64,000 nucleotides of DNA from Arbacia lixula. Its lineage: Eukaryota > Echinodermata > Echinoidea > Arbacioida > Arbaciidae. The notes under the pieces are model-generated. The model searched no databases. It worked only from the letters and a program-made list of their open reading frames with translations, and was not told the DNA's origin. The translations under genes and the position numbers were made by a program. Location of the stretch: NCBI GenBank assembly GCA_963669155.1, contig OZ022589.1, positions 9,009,641 to 9,073,640 of the forward strand, read 5' to 3'. Positions 51,913 to 64,000 of this stretch are shown piece by piece (within the stretch, counting starts at the first letter, position 1; each line of letters opens with the position of its first letter).

Positions 51913-52971
51913 GGAGTGAAAGAGGTAGACAAAGATGAAATGAACAGTGGGAGCGGGAACTGGAAGAGGGTTGACATAATGAAATAAGAAGAAAAAAAAA
52001 TGGTAGAAGCAAGAAACTTCACGACAGACGAAAGCGTGAAGAGGCAAAATAAGAAGACGGAAAATAAGAATAATAAAGAAGAAGAAAAGAGGATGAGGTG
52101 GAGGAGAAGGAGGAAGAAGAGAAGAGGAAGAGGAAAAAAGGAGGAAGAGGACTGCGTTCGGCGTATTTCGGAGTACTCCCAGTCTGTGGAAACGTATTTA
52201 GTGGTAGTAAGCAAATAATCAACGTTGGTGAGGCTGATGGGACGAACTATCACTTCGAAGGCGATCTGGATGTAGCTATTTTTCTGAAGCGCAGCTGAGG
52301 AAAGATAGCGTATACATTCAGATCGATTTTTCTAATTTCGCGAGTTTTTGGTGTAATGGGGACACGCTTGTCAAACTTTTCGATTTTTAACTTCGCGATT
52401 TTTTTGTAATAAGAATGGCCCTACTGTTAATCAATTGATAGTCCGAGTGTTTTTAACGCACTTTTATTTCGCGCGAACTCTAAGTATTGATCACGCGTTA
52501 GGACTGTGAGGAGTGAAGAGATCAGCGAAACCCAAAAGTACTATCACCTGGAGTGTAACGAACTTGCCTTCTCGGGTGACATGGGTGATCAGATGGGCAA
52601 AACTACGCTTTATCACGTGATCAACTCTTGACCAATCATATAGCAACATTCTTAGTATGAGGAATATAATGTCGGCTATTACATGATATGCGCGCACACA
52701 TAAAAGGAAATCCGCCTTGTTTCCAAGTTATAACATGGACGGAGCACGAATGGGAGGGGTGGGGGGGGGGGGGGGGGTATCGACCCACCCCACATGTATA
52801 CGTCACAATGCTTGGCGGTACTACAGACATGGTTGATGTGATGGAGGTCATTTTATCAGTCGGACGCTTTTAGCATTAGTCCTTGCCGGTGTATATGAAC
52901 ACGATGATTATCTCTTCACCCGACTGCCCGATGAGAGTGTTCTGGACTAATTGATCGACCAGGGAGGAGCG

Positions 52972-53790
52972 CGATAGGCCTAGGCTTTGGTTTATCAGCG
53001 AAGCGGTGGACGGAGAGAGAGTTACAGGGTGCGGTGGGGAGGGGAAGGAGTCAGTGTAGAAGGAGAGGGTGTCGTGGAAAAGAGAGGAAGAGTAGAGTGA
53101 TAGGCCTAGCTGTGGTTTATCAGCGAAGCGGTGGACGGAGAGAGAGTTAGAGGATACAGGGTGCGGTGGGGGGGGGGGGGGGGGGGGGGGTCGGTGTAGG
53201 AGGAGAGGGTGTCGTGGAAAGGAGAAGAAGAATAGAGTGATAGGCCTAGCTGTGGTTTATCAGCGAAGCAATGAACGGTTAGAGAGTGAGAAGATACAGG
53301 GCAGGGGAGGAAGGGGAGAAGCTGTCGCAGAAAGGAAAAGGAGGGTAGAGTGATAGGCCTAGCTTTGCTTTATCAGCGAAGCAGTGGACAAATAGAGGGA
53401 GAAATACATAAGGGATGGGGAGGAAGAGGGAGAGTGTCGTGGAAACAAGAATGAGAGCAGAGCGATAAAGGCCTAGCTTTAGTTTATCAGCGAAGAGGTG
53501 GACGAATAGAGAGAAAGAAGATACAGGGTAGAGTTAGGAAGGGGAGAGGTAGTCATGAAAAGGAGGAGCGGAGCGGGGGGGGGGGTAGGGGGAGAAAGAG
53601 GAGAGGTTGTCATGAAAAGGATAGATAGGGGGAGGAACGTATATGTTGAGAGGGAGGAGTGAGAGAGGTATCAGGGAGAAAATTGATATGCCTGATGTTT
53701 TCGTTTAACAGCGGAGCGGTGGAAAGATAGTGAGTGAGATGATACAGAGAGGGGAGGAGGAGAACGTAGATAGGGTGTCATGAAAAAGAA
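52972..53790. repeat. Purine-rich minisatellite with a conserved box, six units
   Basis: Units of about 110-220 bp start near 52972, 53101, 53241, 53353, 53467 and 53688. Each begins with a GATAGGCCTAG-like sequence and TTTATCAGCGAAGCGGTGGA, then GAGAGAG, ATACAGGG and GGGGAGG, and ends with GTGTCGTGGAAA or GTCATGAAAA. Similarity decreases to the right. Confidence 0.88.
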
Positions 53791-54019
53791 GGGGTTCAGA
53801 ACAAACAAAAGAAAGGCAGAAGGCAGATGTGAAAAAATTCAAAACCCGAAGAGGTTGGGAAGGAGAGGAAGGAGGAGGAGAAGCTAAATGACGTGATTAA
53901 ATAAAATGAGGAACTTGTGTATTGGGAGCATGTTGAGAGGAATGTGTGAGAATTAAGAAGGGCAGTGATTGAGGTGGGGTACTGAGTGGAGCATGTGAAG
54001 GATAGGGACAGGGATAAGG

Positions 54020-54316
54020 ATGAGAAGAAGAAGAAGAAAAAGAAGAAGAAGAAGAAGAAGAAGAAGAAGAAGAAGAAGAAGAAGAAGAAGAAGAAGAAGA
54101 AGAAGAAGAAGAAGAAGAAGAAGAAGAAGAAGAGAAGGAGAAGAAGAAGAAGAAGAAGAAGAAGAAGAAGAAGGAGAAAAAAAAGAAAAGAAAAAGAAAA
54201 CGAAGAAGAAGAAGAAGAGAAGAAGAAGAAGAAGAAGAAGAAGGAGAAAAAAAAAGAAAAAGAAAACGAAGAAGAAGAAGAAGAAGAAGAAGAAGAAGAA
54301 GAAGAAGAGAAGAAGT
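54020..54316. repeat. (GAA)n triplet array
   Basis: Near-uniform AAG triplets with two copies of a GGAGAAAAAAAAGAAAA-type interruption followed by AGAAAACGAAG. Confidence 0.95.
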
Positions 54317-54461
54317 AAAATAATTAATTGGAACATCGTTGATACGATGTTCGTCTTTAAATTAAATAATGGAAGGGGATTCGCGGATAACGAGTAAATG
54401 AAATGAAGAGATATTACATTGGATGGGATTGGATTGGACTGGATTAAGATGGATTATACAC

Positions 54462-54484
54462 AGGGAGAGTGAAAGAGAGAGAGG

Positions 54485-54530
<46 letters not shown>

Positions 54531-54690
54531 AAAGAGACTAAGGAAGAGGGAGAGAGAGTGGGGGAGAGAGAGAGAGAAAAGAGAAAGAGCGAGAAAACGA
54601 GAGAGCGAGAGAGAGAGAGAGAGAGAGACGAAGAGGGGGAGAGAAAGATAGAGAAAAAGAGAAAGAGAGAGGAAGAGTGATTTAGAAATG
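54462..54690. repeat. (GA)n compound array
   Basis: GA runs with ACTAAAGAGACTAAGG and GAGCGAG interruptions. Confidence 0.9.
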
Positions 54691-55115
54691 CAGAGAGGGA
54701 GTAAAGAGGAAAGTGCGAAGAGAGAGTGAGGGAGGGAGGAAGAGACGGGTAGAGGAAAACAGTGACATTGCTAGGCAAAAGCGAAGAGAGGCAAGTAAAC
54801 GGGGAAGACCTTATTCATGTTATAGACAGAAGGGAGCCGGCGGAAAAAAACATCAACTAAAATGGAGTGGGTGAGACATGTGTGAAGAATAGATAAGTGC
54901 ATGGTCGTGATTATTTTTGCAGAGACATGGCGGGGACTGGTCCGACTAATTCACCGGTCAGGGAGAATTATGTTTGGCGTAAACAATGACGGCTTCAGTT
55001 CAGACCGCGTGCGAGGGCGGGGCGAGAGGGTGACGATGTTAGATCGTAGGCCTATAGGGGGTGTGGAGAGTAGAGGGGGTGGGGAGGGAAGAAGGTGATA
55101 GTGAGGGGGGAGGGA

Positions 55116-55174
<59 letters not shown>

Positions 55175-55619
55175 TTCATTGCCTCTGCACTGTAACAGCT
55201 CTGGACAGTGCCCATCCCTCAATGCAGCCTCTGCACAGCTTAAGCAGACGACGATAGTCGAGATTTTTACGCGGGCCTTGCCATCTGTTCTCTATTGCAT
55301 TTCAAGTATCTGCCCGGGTATTTTGTTTCACGTGTGCGTACGCATGTGCGTGCGTCCATACAGCTACCCGAGTTTTGCACACATTAGCTTACTGCGATGC
55401 TGGTACGTGTCTCATACGCAAACTGCATACTGGGCAGCATTTCTGCTTGGTGGATTTTAATCAAACGCCGCTGGTTTGGGAGCCAACAGTACTTTACCAT
55501 CTACGGAAGATAAGCGGGTCAAACGGAAAGACGAAATACCATCGGTGCATTGTTCCTTCTAGAGTTCTCCACTCTCCACATTTTGATCACATGGACAAGA
55601 CTTATTAGTCACGGAAAGG

Positions 55620-55740
55620 ATGAAGGAATTACATCTCCGCTGGGTTGTTTGGTTTACGGGCATGAGCATTTTGCTAGCAGCTGTCTGCCCCGACGGCTCC
55701 GGGGCAATGAGCTTGCGCAAGTCTCCTAGAAGCAGCAGCG
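55620..55740 (+). CDS. Probable first coding exon of a secreted or membrane protein
   Basis: An ATG in good context (A at -3) opens MKELHLRWVVWFTGMSILLA and continues AVCPDGSGAMSLRKSPRSSS. It ends with one base before a consensus GTAAGT donor at 55741. The first 24 or so residues look like a signal peptide: a basic start, a hydrophobic core VVWFTGMSILLAAV, and a small-residue cleavage region near GSGA. An in-frame TGA lies 36 bases upstream. The following basic Ser-rich stretch might be a propeptide or linker. The family is not recognised, and the rest of the gene should lie downstream, probably partly beyond the window. A spurious ORF is possible, but the combination of signal peptide and exact donor is unusual for chance. 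Confidence 0.5.
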
Positions 55741-56975
55741 GTAAGTTATTGATTTGTGCAAAGATCCGGGGCTCGTATCGACGAAGTCAGTTAATTCAGG
55801 TAGAAATTTCAATGGAAATCTTTGTGTCCTTGTTAATGACATTTGAGTGTTTGCAACATGTGACTTTTAGCTGACCTACTAGTATTCAATGTCCTTAGTA
55901 TGCTAGTGACATTATACGTCACTAAATTGCAAAACCCGATATAAGTCGTATCTTCATTTCATATCAATAGGCCTATGCAAAGATTCAGTGTCGCTTGAAG
56001 AAAAAGTCACAGGGCCTATGCAGATCTTCCTTTAAAGTCGTTAATGATTTAGGAAACTCATTGCATAACCAACGAGATAGTAAACAAGTTCCTAAAAAAA
56101 TATAGTTACGGTGATTACGCTACTTGATTGATAGAAATGTTCAGAAGAGAAAAAGAGCTATGTGCTAAGACCAGAAAAAAAAAGAAAAAAGAAAGAAAGT
56201 AAGGAGACAAAGTAGAAAGAGAAGGTGAAGACACGAAAGGAATATTGACGTACATGTCATTATAAGCAACTACATGTCCATGTATATGCCATTGTATTTG
56301 TATTTGTTTTGGAGTGTTTCTTTTTTTGTGAGTGTCAATTTTCAATCGTGAATACAGAGTATCAATTTCGGAGCGCATTGTTCGTGTTATTATGCCGACT
56401 ACTATAAACAGGGATATGTTATGGAAGGATATGAAACAACATTCTTTCTTTGAGCCCATGCGTGGCATGTTAATTATGTAAGTAAGAATATTATCTTATA
56501 TCTCCGTTTGTGCATCATTCAACAATTATTTAGAAGAAAAACGAATACAGGATCTTTAGAGGTGTTGCCCCTTAACTTTCTTGAAAATTACAAAAAAATG
56601 TGATAGGAAACACAGCTTCGAGAAACAAAACAGGCAATTAAAGATACTGCTTTCCAAGTTGACGATAGCAAAATGACGGTGCCGCGCATGGGACTTCAAA
56701 GCATTGCAGTGATTGTGGAATGCTTTTGACATTCATTAGCACGCTTTAGTATCCATACAGATGTTTGAATATATTATGGTTGAGTTGTCCCTCCTTCCTA
56801 ACACATCCCTGCTATAAACAAACAAAGATAACATTTTGCGGGCACAATACGTGCAGTGAGATAGAAGAAGAGTGACAAGATCACATGTAATGTGCAGTAT
56901 GGCGTGGCGTAAAGAGCGTGTGTTAATCAACGCCCTGTCCGTTTGTTTGCTGTAATCAACGCTTCCCGTGTTGGC

Positions 56976-57030
<55 letters not shown>

Positions 57031-57425
57031 GAGAGAGAGGAGGGGAGAGAAAGATTAAAGGGGTGGGGAAGGGGAGGTAGAAAACGACATACTGATTTAG
57101 TAATCAAGCTTATCTGTGCTAGAGAAAGGGAGAAAGAGAAAGCAGAGAGGAAGGGGAGAGGGAAAGGTACAAAAACAATTATAAATTTACAAGCCTTCCC
57201 GTACCAGCAGAGAGATAGAGGAGGAGGGGTAGAACGAGTAGGAGGAGGGGGGGGGGGGGGCAGAAAAGGTTAAGCGATGAAGGGGGACAGAAATAGGTAT
57301 AGGGGACAGCGTGGATAGAGAAAACTGTTAGCGAGTGACCACGCCTGCCCGTGCTGACAGAGTGAAGGTAGGAGGGGTAAGCATGGTAAGGGTGGGAAAG
57401 AAAGATGGAAGTGAAGGGAGAGAAA

Positions 57426-57725
<300 letters not shown>

Positions 57726-59871
57726 GGAGGCGGGAGTGAGAAGCCCTGTCGTCGACTCAGTATTGGTAGAAGGCAAATAAAACATTGGTGTTTCTATTTT
57801 CACGGTATTCTTTACCATTGGATAAATGAAGAGGCTCGTGAACGGCATTTAATGACTAGCTCAGCATTTATGCTGACATCATGATCATGTGATGTCTCAA
57901 CACCTCACCAACCAGAAATCATATTATCCAACATACGACAGAAAATGAGCACAAAATCATGCCTTTATGATTTGGCTAATGATCAGAATGTCCGTATTGT
58001 CTAAATCCCTAATGTAAGAGACATTAGGTTGATCGTGATTTTATTTTCTTCTCCAATATCATGCCCTGTGTGACTCAATGAATAATTTCTGTACCAAGAA
58101 AATTGATAATTTTCCGGTACAATAATAATTTTACTTCTCGAAAGAATATCATAAAATTGTTTTGGTTAATGCTTGAAGTTTTCAAAACAATGAAAATGAG
58201 GACACTTGCATTTTGTTTGAAGTAAACAAGTTTTATTAATTGTGTTTTGTATGAAATATGTTTAGTTCATAATTGCTACTTATTGTAATAGAATTATAGA
58301 TCATATTTATTGAATTTTGCAGTGTAATTTAATATTTTACTTCATAATTAATCATATTGATATATTTTGTCGGAATATTAGTATAGGAATTGAAAACCAA
58401 TACAAAAATACGCATTCCATTGGCATATTTGTAAATTGGCAGCGTGCGAAAGGCTTGCATAAAATATGTTACGCACGAAAAGTTCATTATCTCCGGCAAA
58501 TTAACATTTTGATTACTTTCCGTATGTGTTGCTTAGCTACAAATCCTAAGCAGCTTCGGATAAAGTAAATGCCGTCCTTTATTCTTTGCATATCCAACAG
58601 GTGTTGTCCCCGATCGATTCCGCAAAGCCCAGCAAATTGCAGTATGGATTAAATTCGCCTTTCATTATCCTCGGTTGTCATGTGAAGAACGTGAACAAGT
58701 TAGAAAAAATACGCGCTGCGACACCTTTTCTCTACCCCACCCTTACTCTCTTTCCCTCTCTATCTCCAGAACTCTGTTTCTTTTCATGTGTTTCTCCACC
58801 ACATTCTCATTTTGTCATTCTCTTGCCGTCCGTCTGTCTGTCTCGCTCTCTTTCTCTCACCCCCCACACTCTCTCTCCCTCTCTTGTTACTGTTATGCTT
58901 ATTTCTATCTATTCCCCTTTTTCTTCCTCCCCTTCCCTCTGTCTCCTCTCTACCCGCCTCTCTCACCCATATTGCTTCCCCGTGCCCACTCCTTTTACTT
59001 CCACACTTCAAAAAGTTTATCCACCTTTGTGGGCCAATCAACCTGCCGTATATTCATCAAATTCATAGCTAGATGTGGATCAAGACAGCATTAATGTCTG
59101 CATTACCAGCATTTGTATCAAAAGAATGATCTTACACATAATCATATTCATGATAACTCTATTCTCTGAAATGCCGGTGTAATGCCCAAACATGATCCAC
59201 TGCTTTTTAAACGAAAATATCACAAGCTGTATTTTCTGTCAGATAGCGAAATATGGCAGTCCGATCAAAGATCCCCAGGTCTCCTGTATTTAAAGTCTGT
59301 CGTTGAATGGTATAAATTCTTAACAGGTGTTTTTGCAAGCTATGCCAAGATGCGTTATGCTCGTAAACGAGGGGTTGGCTGTTGTTTGACTTTTGAGTGC
59401 TCGTTTGTACTTAAAATTTGAAGACTGTCCCAAGACGTGCAATATCTCCCATATCTGTACAAACATTCATACAATGCAATGCGTTTCTAAAGACTACTAC
59501 TTTACATGAGAGGCACGTCATTGCAACAAAAAATGTTTTCAATATACGTAAATTGACTTTAACAATATTAACATTTTCTATGGAAATGCTATCATGAGTT
59601 TATCGCGACACCTGCAGTTGATGCCAAAGCTTTTTACATGCTCATTTTAACCCTAAGCGTGTCTTGTGTGGATCATTTCCCCGTCCATACACGCATATTC
59701 CATATAATAGAGCGCCACTTATCTGGTACGCAACATGACAAAGGGTTAAAGGTAGAAGTAAAATCTGACATCAATTCAATCAAAAGTGGCAAGGTTCGCC
59801 CGTGTGACATGGTGTGATACGAACTTTAATCATATTCCGTATCTGTTATGTACGGCGCGTGCATTTGTCTT

Positions 59872-59911
<40 letters not shown>

Positions 59912-61147
59912 AGAACATTGACAACCGACGAAGGTCTCTGGAAAATCGTGTCGCAATGAGTATTCGCTCGATTCAACATTAAACAAATCTGCTGGTAATT
60001 TGATCAAAGTCGGAGGGAGTCATGAACTTCATGAAGTTCAGGCGTTTCCTAAGCAACCATCAGAGGGCAAGATCTTTTTTTTTTTTTTTTTTTTTTTTTT
60101 TTGGGGGGGGGGGGACACTTTTCATATTTTGTTAAGAATAGATAGTTGCAAAACAATTTTGTTCTCCGTTCCTCTCATGTTCCTTTCGATCAGAGTGATG
60201 GTGGAACTGGACACAAATCGCATCCGCCCCATCCTATATCCTACATACCCCCTTATAGACAGACCTCAACACCCATCTCCTATAACCCTTAGCATGCACT
60301 TTATGGGGTATTTACCAATCAATCCATCTAAGAAAAGCTCCTGTTTGTGTGTGTGTGTGTGTGGGGGGGGGGGGGGGTGTGGATGGACAGTGCTCCGTAT
60401 AACTTCAAGTACGCGATGCCAAGTAAACTAGAAAACCCCCTCCCCATCCAACCCCCACCCCTTCCCCAATCTCCACTCCACCTCATCCCAGCGCCCACCG
60501 CATCCCATCATAATTGGATGCCTTCTAAGAAATCATCCATGTTAAGTCCCCATTTTGGACAAAATGCTCATCTCGCTCGGTGTCATGTTTGAGACGCTTC
60601 TGAAAATAATGCGATTATGATGGACGGCTCGTGTGCGAGTGGGACAGGGTGTACATTAATCACACCATTCATCTCCTGGCAAACATTATTACCTCATCAT
60701 CGCTCATAAGTGATTCAGAATGTCCTATGTTTTTTTTCTGTGTATGTTATAATCATTGCCGATTTCCAAATTTCAATGTTGAAGTTACAATATCAAGGGT
60801 CAAAGATACCCATTGTTTAGATTGCAAGATGAGAATTGAAATCCGACGTGTGCTTTCCACAACTTCACTCATTTTAGCAATCAAAGGAAACGACTGTGAT
60901 AATTCTTAGCTTATCACTTGGATATAAACATGATATAATGTACACTTGTACTATATTATCACCACTCACATTACGACTAAAAGTGAATAACTGATATTCG
61001 CTGCTGTGTTAGCGCTTGTATGCGTTCAACAAAAAATGTTAGTATGTACAAAACTGTTCATCTTCATTTTCTGCCTGTACTGTTGCATAATATGGCTTAT
61101 AATGAAAATGTGTGCACAAAAAAATGCCTTCACACACACTAACGCAC

Positions 61148-61150
<3 letters not shown>

Positions 61151-61204
<54 letters not shown>
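61151..61204. repeat. (CA)n microsatellite
   Basis: About 27 perfect CA dinucleotides; smaller CA runs follow at 61280-61325. Confidence 0.97.
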
Positions 61205-61207
<3 letters not shown>

Positions 61208-61777
61208 TTTGTTAATTAAGAGGACAGATGTATACAAACATCCACATAACTATATAGCTTTTATACATAAAATATATGACACACACACACACACACTCAC
61301 ACACACGTATTCTATACACACACAAAAGGGAACAAACGTACGCACTAACACACATATATTTATTATAATGCTGCACTGTTGCAAACTTCTCTGTCATACC
61401 TCTATGTTAATGTCCGATTTGAAGAGTAATATAGTCACTGTCTCTTCGTTTTGGACGCGCGTTTTGTTACCTCGCGCGAGGCTTCTCCGTGGAAGCATGG
61501 TCGTCTTATCCGTTTCTTATTTGCCTCCACTCCTTCGCGCCGCTAAGAGGGCGAGAGCAGGAATCACTATTGTCTCTCCATATTAAAGCAGGGAGACTCA
61601 CATCTCACTGATTAAAGGATGTAATTACATAATGACAGGAAGGTGGATTTTAGCCCCGCGCGAATGAGCATCCCTTGTCTCTCTTTCTCTCTCTCTCTCT
61701 CTCTCTCCCCTTATCTCCTCTCCCTCCCCTATCTATGTATCCCTCCATCGTGTCCATTGTTCTTCCTTTACGAACGC

Positions 61778-61826
<49 letters not shown>

Positions 61827-62127
61827 TGTATCTCTCTTCTTCCTCCCCCCTTTCCATCGATATCTCTATCTACTTCCTCTCTTCTCTCAATTTCTCTCTC
61901 TTTTTCTCTCTCTCTTTCTCTCCCCCCCCCCCCCCCCTCCCCGGCACGGACAAGAAACCCCCTGTCCAATCGACAGATGTTAACGGTAATTGATATGATA
62001 TTAATGATATTATGACAAAAGTACTTTGTATTGTGGTGACCACATTGAATTTCTTGTAATTTGCACAACACTGGCACTGCCACTCTTCCTTATCATATCA
62101 TAAGTACTCCTAATACTCCAAATAGGC

Positions 62128-62129
<2 letters not shown>

Positions 62130-62184
<55 letters not shown>

Positions 62185-62370
62185 TAATTTTATACTACTA
62201 CTGCTGCTGCTGCTGCTACTACTGATAGTTCTACTTCTACGGTTTCTGCTTCCTTCCTCCCACTCCACTCTCTCCTCCTCCCCCTCCTCCTCCTCCTCCT
62301 CCTCCTCCACCTCCTCCTCCTCCTCCTCCTCCTCCTCCTCCTCCTCCTCCTCCTCCCCCTCCTCCTCAAC
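62130..62370. repeat. Triplet arrays CTA, CTG and CTC
   Basis: CTA repeats pass into a short CTG run, then after about 40 bp of unique sequence into CTC/CCC repeats. Confidence 0.92.
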
Positions 62371-64000
62371 AACAACATCGCTATTCTCGCTATCATAAAA
62401 TTGCGGTTTTACACGTGACATTCTTCTTGGAATCTTGCAAAGAGCTATCCGGCATCAATTTTTTCTTCCAAATAGCCTCAAGACTTAAGTCCCGAAGGAA
62501 ACGCACTCCACTTCCGAGTTATTGAAATCACAGAGTATAATCAGCGTGATGTTTTGAGGGAGGTAAATCATCGAGCTAGGGCGGGCGAGAGTAACAATAT
62601 TCTTTAGAGGCATTTTCCATTTTTCCCCCTCCAATTGCCCGCTGGCCACAGAAACACCCAACATACAAAAAAATTGTTGTATGTTTTTTTTTTTCGTCAT
62701 GAAACTTTTATTATCGTTTTTATCACGTATTTTTCAAACTAATCAAACTTTACACAACTTTCATATTTAATCTGAGGAAAATTCGCAACATAGGTGTCGA
62801 AACAAAATACATATGAATCACCAACTGTTTATGTACATGGAATGGATACAGCATCTGGATGTTGTACGTGTGTTATCGATGTAAACACAACAACAAAAAA
62901 AGAAAGACCGCTCCTTTTTCAAAACACTATAACTTTTTAACAAAACAAGTTTAAGCAAAATAATTTGGCAGGGGTGTTTTTACACTCATTGACTAACTTC
63001 TGTGAGAAATGTCATTGATCCATTGAGTCATGCATGAATGAGCTTGCATGAAAGGTAAAAGTGTCACTTTTCAAAAGTTACAGGAGTAATTTTTTTATGC
63101 CCCCAAACAGTAAATAATAGTATTTTTTTGCTTTGTTTATGGAGTGTGAGCACTCAAAATGGTATTGTTATAACTTCTTATGGTTTTATAAAATGTGAAG
63201 ATATATTTAACTACAAAAAAAATCGACTTTTTGAATAAACTTCATGGATTTCACCATTTCAAAAATTAGGAATGATGAATTTTTTTGATTGAGCTCATTC
63301 AACCCTAAAAAAAAATCAAGTCATGAAAGGAATTTATCATTTTGAGATGATTCATTAAGGGTAGCATGGGAGGAAAGCAAAATGGGGCCCATGGCCATGG
63401 CAAAATGTCACTCCATTTATCACGGATTGCTAGCCTTTACCATGACCACCCATACCTTTAACCTTGTACTAGATTGTGTAGCCTACTCGAAATACATACA
63501 CCTACTTCAAACACAAAGTGCATGTATACGAGCAGATCGCACTGTTCACCAAGGCCTGGATATATAACCCATGATAACCTTCATCCACGGGGCTCTGTAG
63601 TAAATGTACCATCTGGCTGCGAAGTCCTGTGCAAATTCCCAGGCTCCGTGACGTGTCTCTGCATACACGATTCACATATTCGAGTCATTCACACACCAAC
63701 CGCCATGCTAACGAGTCGAAGACGATCGAGGACTTCATGATTTTCTTCCCCTGGCATGCCTGGGAAGTGATTTCTAAATCTAAAGGCCCGTATGAAGAAC
63801 ACGGTGTTTGCATTTGGCGGAAGTTTCGAATTTTAAATTCAACCCTGTGCTCCATGGAAAGCTACGCATAAGAGAGAAAACATACCTGAAATGAAATGTT
63901 TAACTCTTTTTTTTTGGTTTTAATATACAGACACGTGTTCCGGAGCAGTGGTAACGTGCTTATACAGGTGCCATGCATGACATATAGCCCTTCTTCACGC

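Larger units (their letters stand above)
51913..55619. other. Repeat-rich stretch without recognised gene
   Basis: Contains the minisatellite at 52972-53790, the GAA array at 54020-54316 and the GA arrays at 54462-54690 and 55115-55173. A CpG-containing, less repetitive segment at about 54930-55060 and 55187-55610 precedes the signal-peptide exon and may include its leader. Confidence 0.5.

Noticed and set aside
52688..52873. A 61-codon ORF with a glycine run
   Set aside because: The run comes from a G homopolymer and the rest has no recognisable feature.
59182..59421. A 79-codon ORF
   Set aside because: It looks less repetitive than its neighbours, but has no known motif, no splice context fitting the signal-peptide exon, and a length compatible with chance.
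61675..61993. A possible exon ending near GTTAACGGTAATT
   Set aside because: The upstream part is a CT/C repeat and no clear acceptor precedes the short non-repeat segment.

Overview
The window is eukaryotic, gene-sparse and intron-rich. The one gene recognised with certainty is split into 13 exons with GT-AG introns. The rest is packed with short palindromic transposons (MITEs), minisatellites and long purine/pyrimidine microsatellites. The gene content, the dense short repeats and the level of silent divergence between two near-identical copies suggest a highly polymorphic marine invertebrate deuterostome, perhaps an echinoderm. This is an inference, because no species-specific sequence was recognised.

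Left and centre (about 1-32 kb): positions 1-640 are a 40-bp minisatellite. From 31948 down to 5172 on the minus strand lies a complete 352-residue gamma subunit of AMP-activated protein kinase (PRKAG). All 13 coding exons are present with compatible phases, and the adenine-nucleotide-binding residues of the four CBS repeats are conserved. Its introns carry an apparently intact Sleeping Beauty/Tc1-type transposon (11082-12778), at least eight MITE families and several tandem arrays, some of them within about 20 nt of splice donors.

Middle (32-42.4 kb): upstream flank of PRKAG, with MITEs, palindromes and purine-rich arrays but no recognisable gene. It ends in a long GGA/GGGGA array that runs into a gap of exactly 200 N (42365-42564).

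Right of the gap (42.6-51 kb): an inverted second copy of the segment 1552 to about 9840. It carries the last four PRKAG exons on the plus strand. The 423 coding bases differ at 10 sites, all synonymous. Copy 1 has at least three insertions that copy 2 lacks: a TTAA-flanked MITE, a CTG-flanked MITE and a CT-rich module. Copy 2 has about 1.3 kb that copy 1 lacks. The second copy begins exactly at the gap, so a misplaced alternative haplotype is the leading explanation; a true inverted segmental duplication is the alternative.

Far right (51-64 kb): trinucleotide arrays, a purine-rich minisatellite with a conserved box (52972-53790), and a probable first coding exon of a secreted or membrane protein (55620-55740, plus strand) with a signal peptide and a consensus splice donor. 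The gene is not identified. No RNA genes, CRISPR arrays or prokaryotic features were seen.
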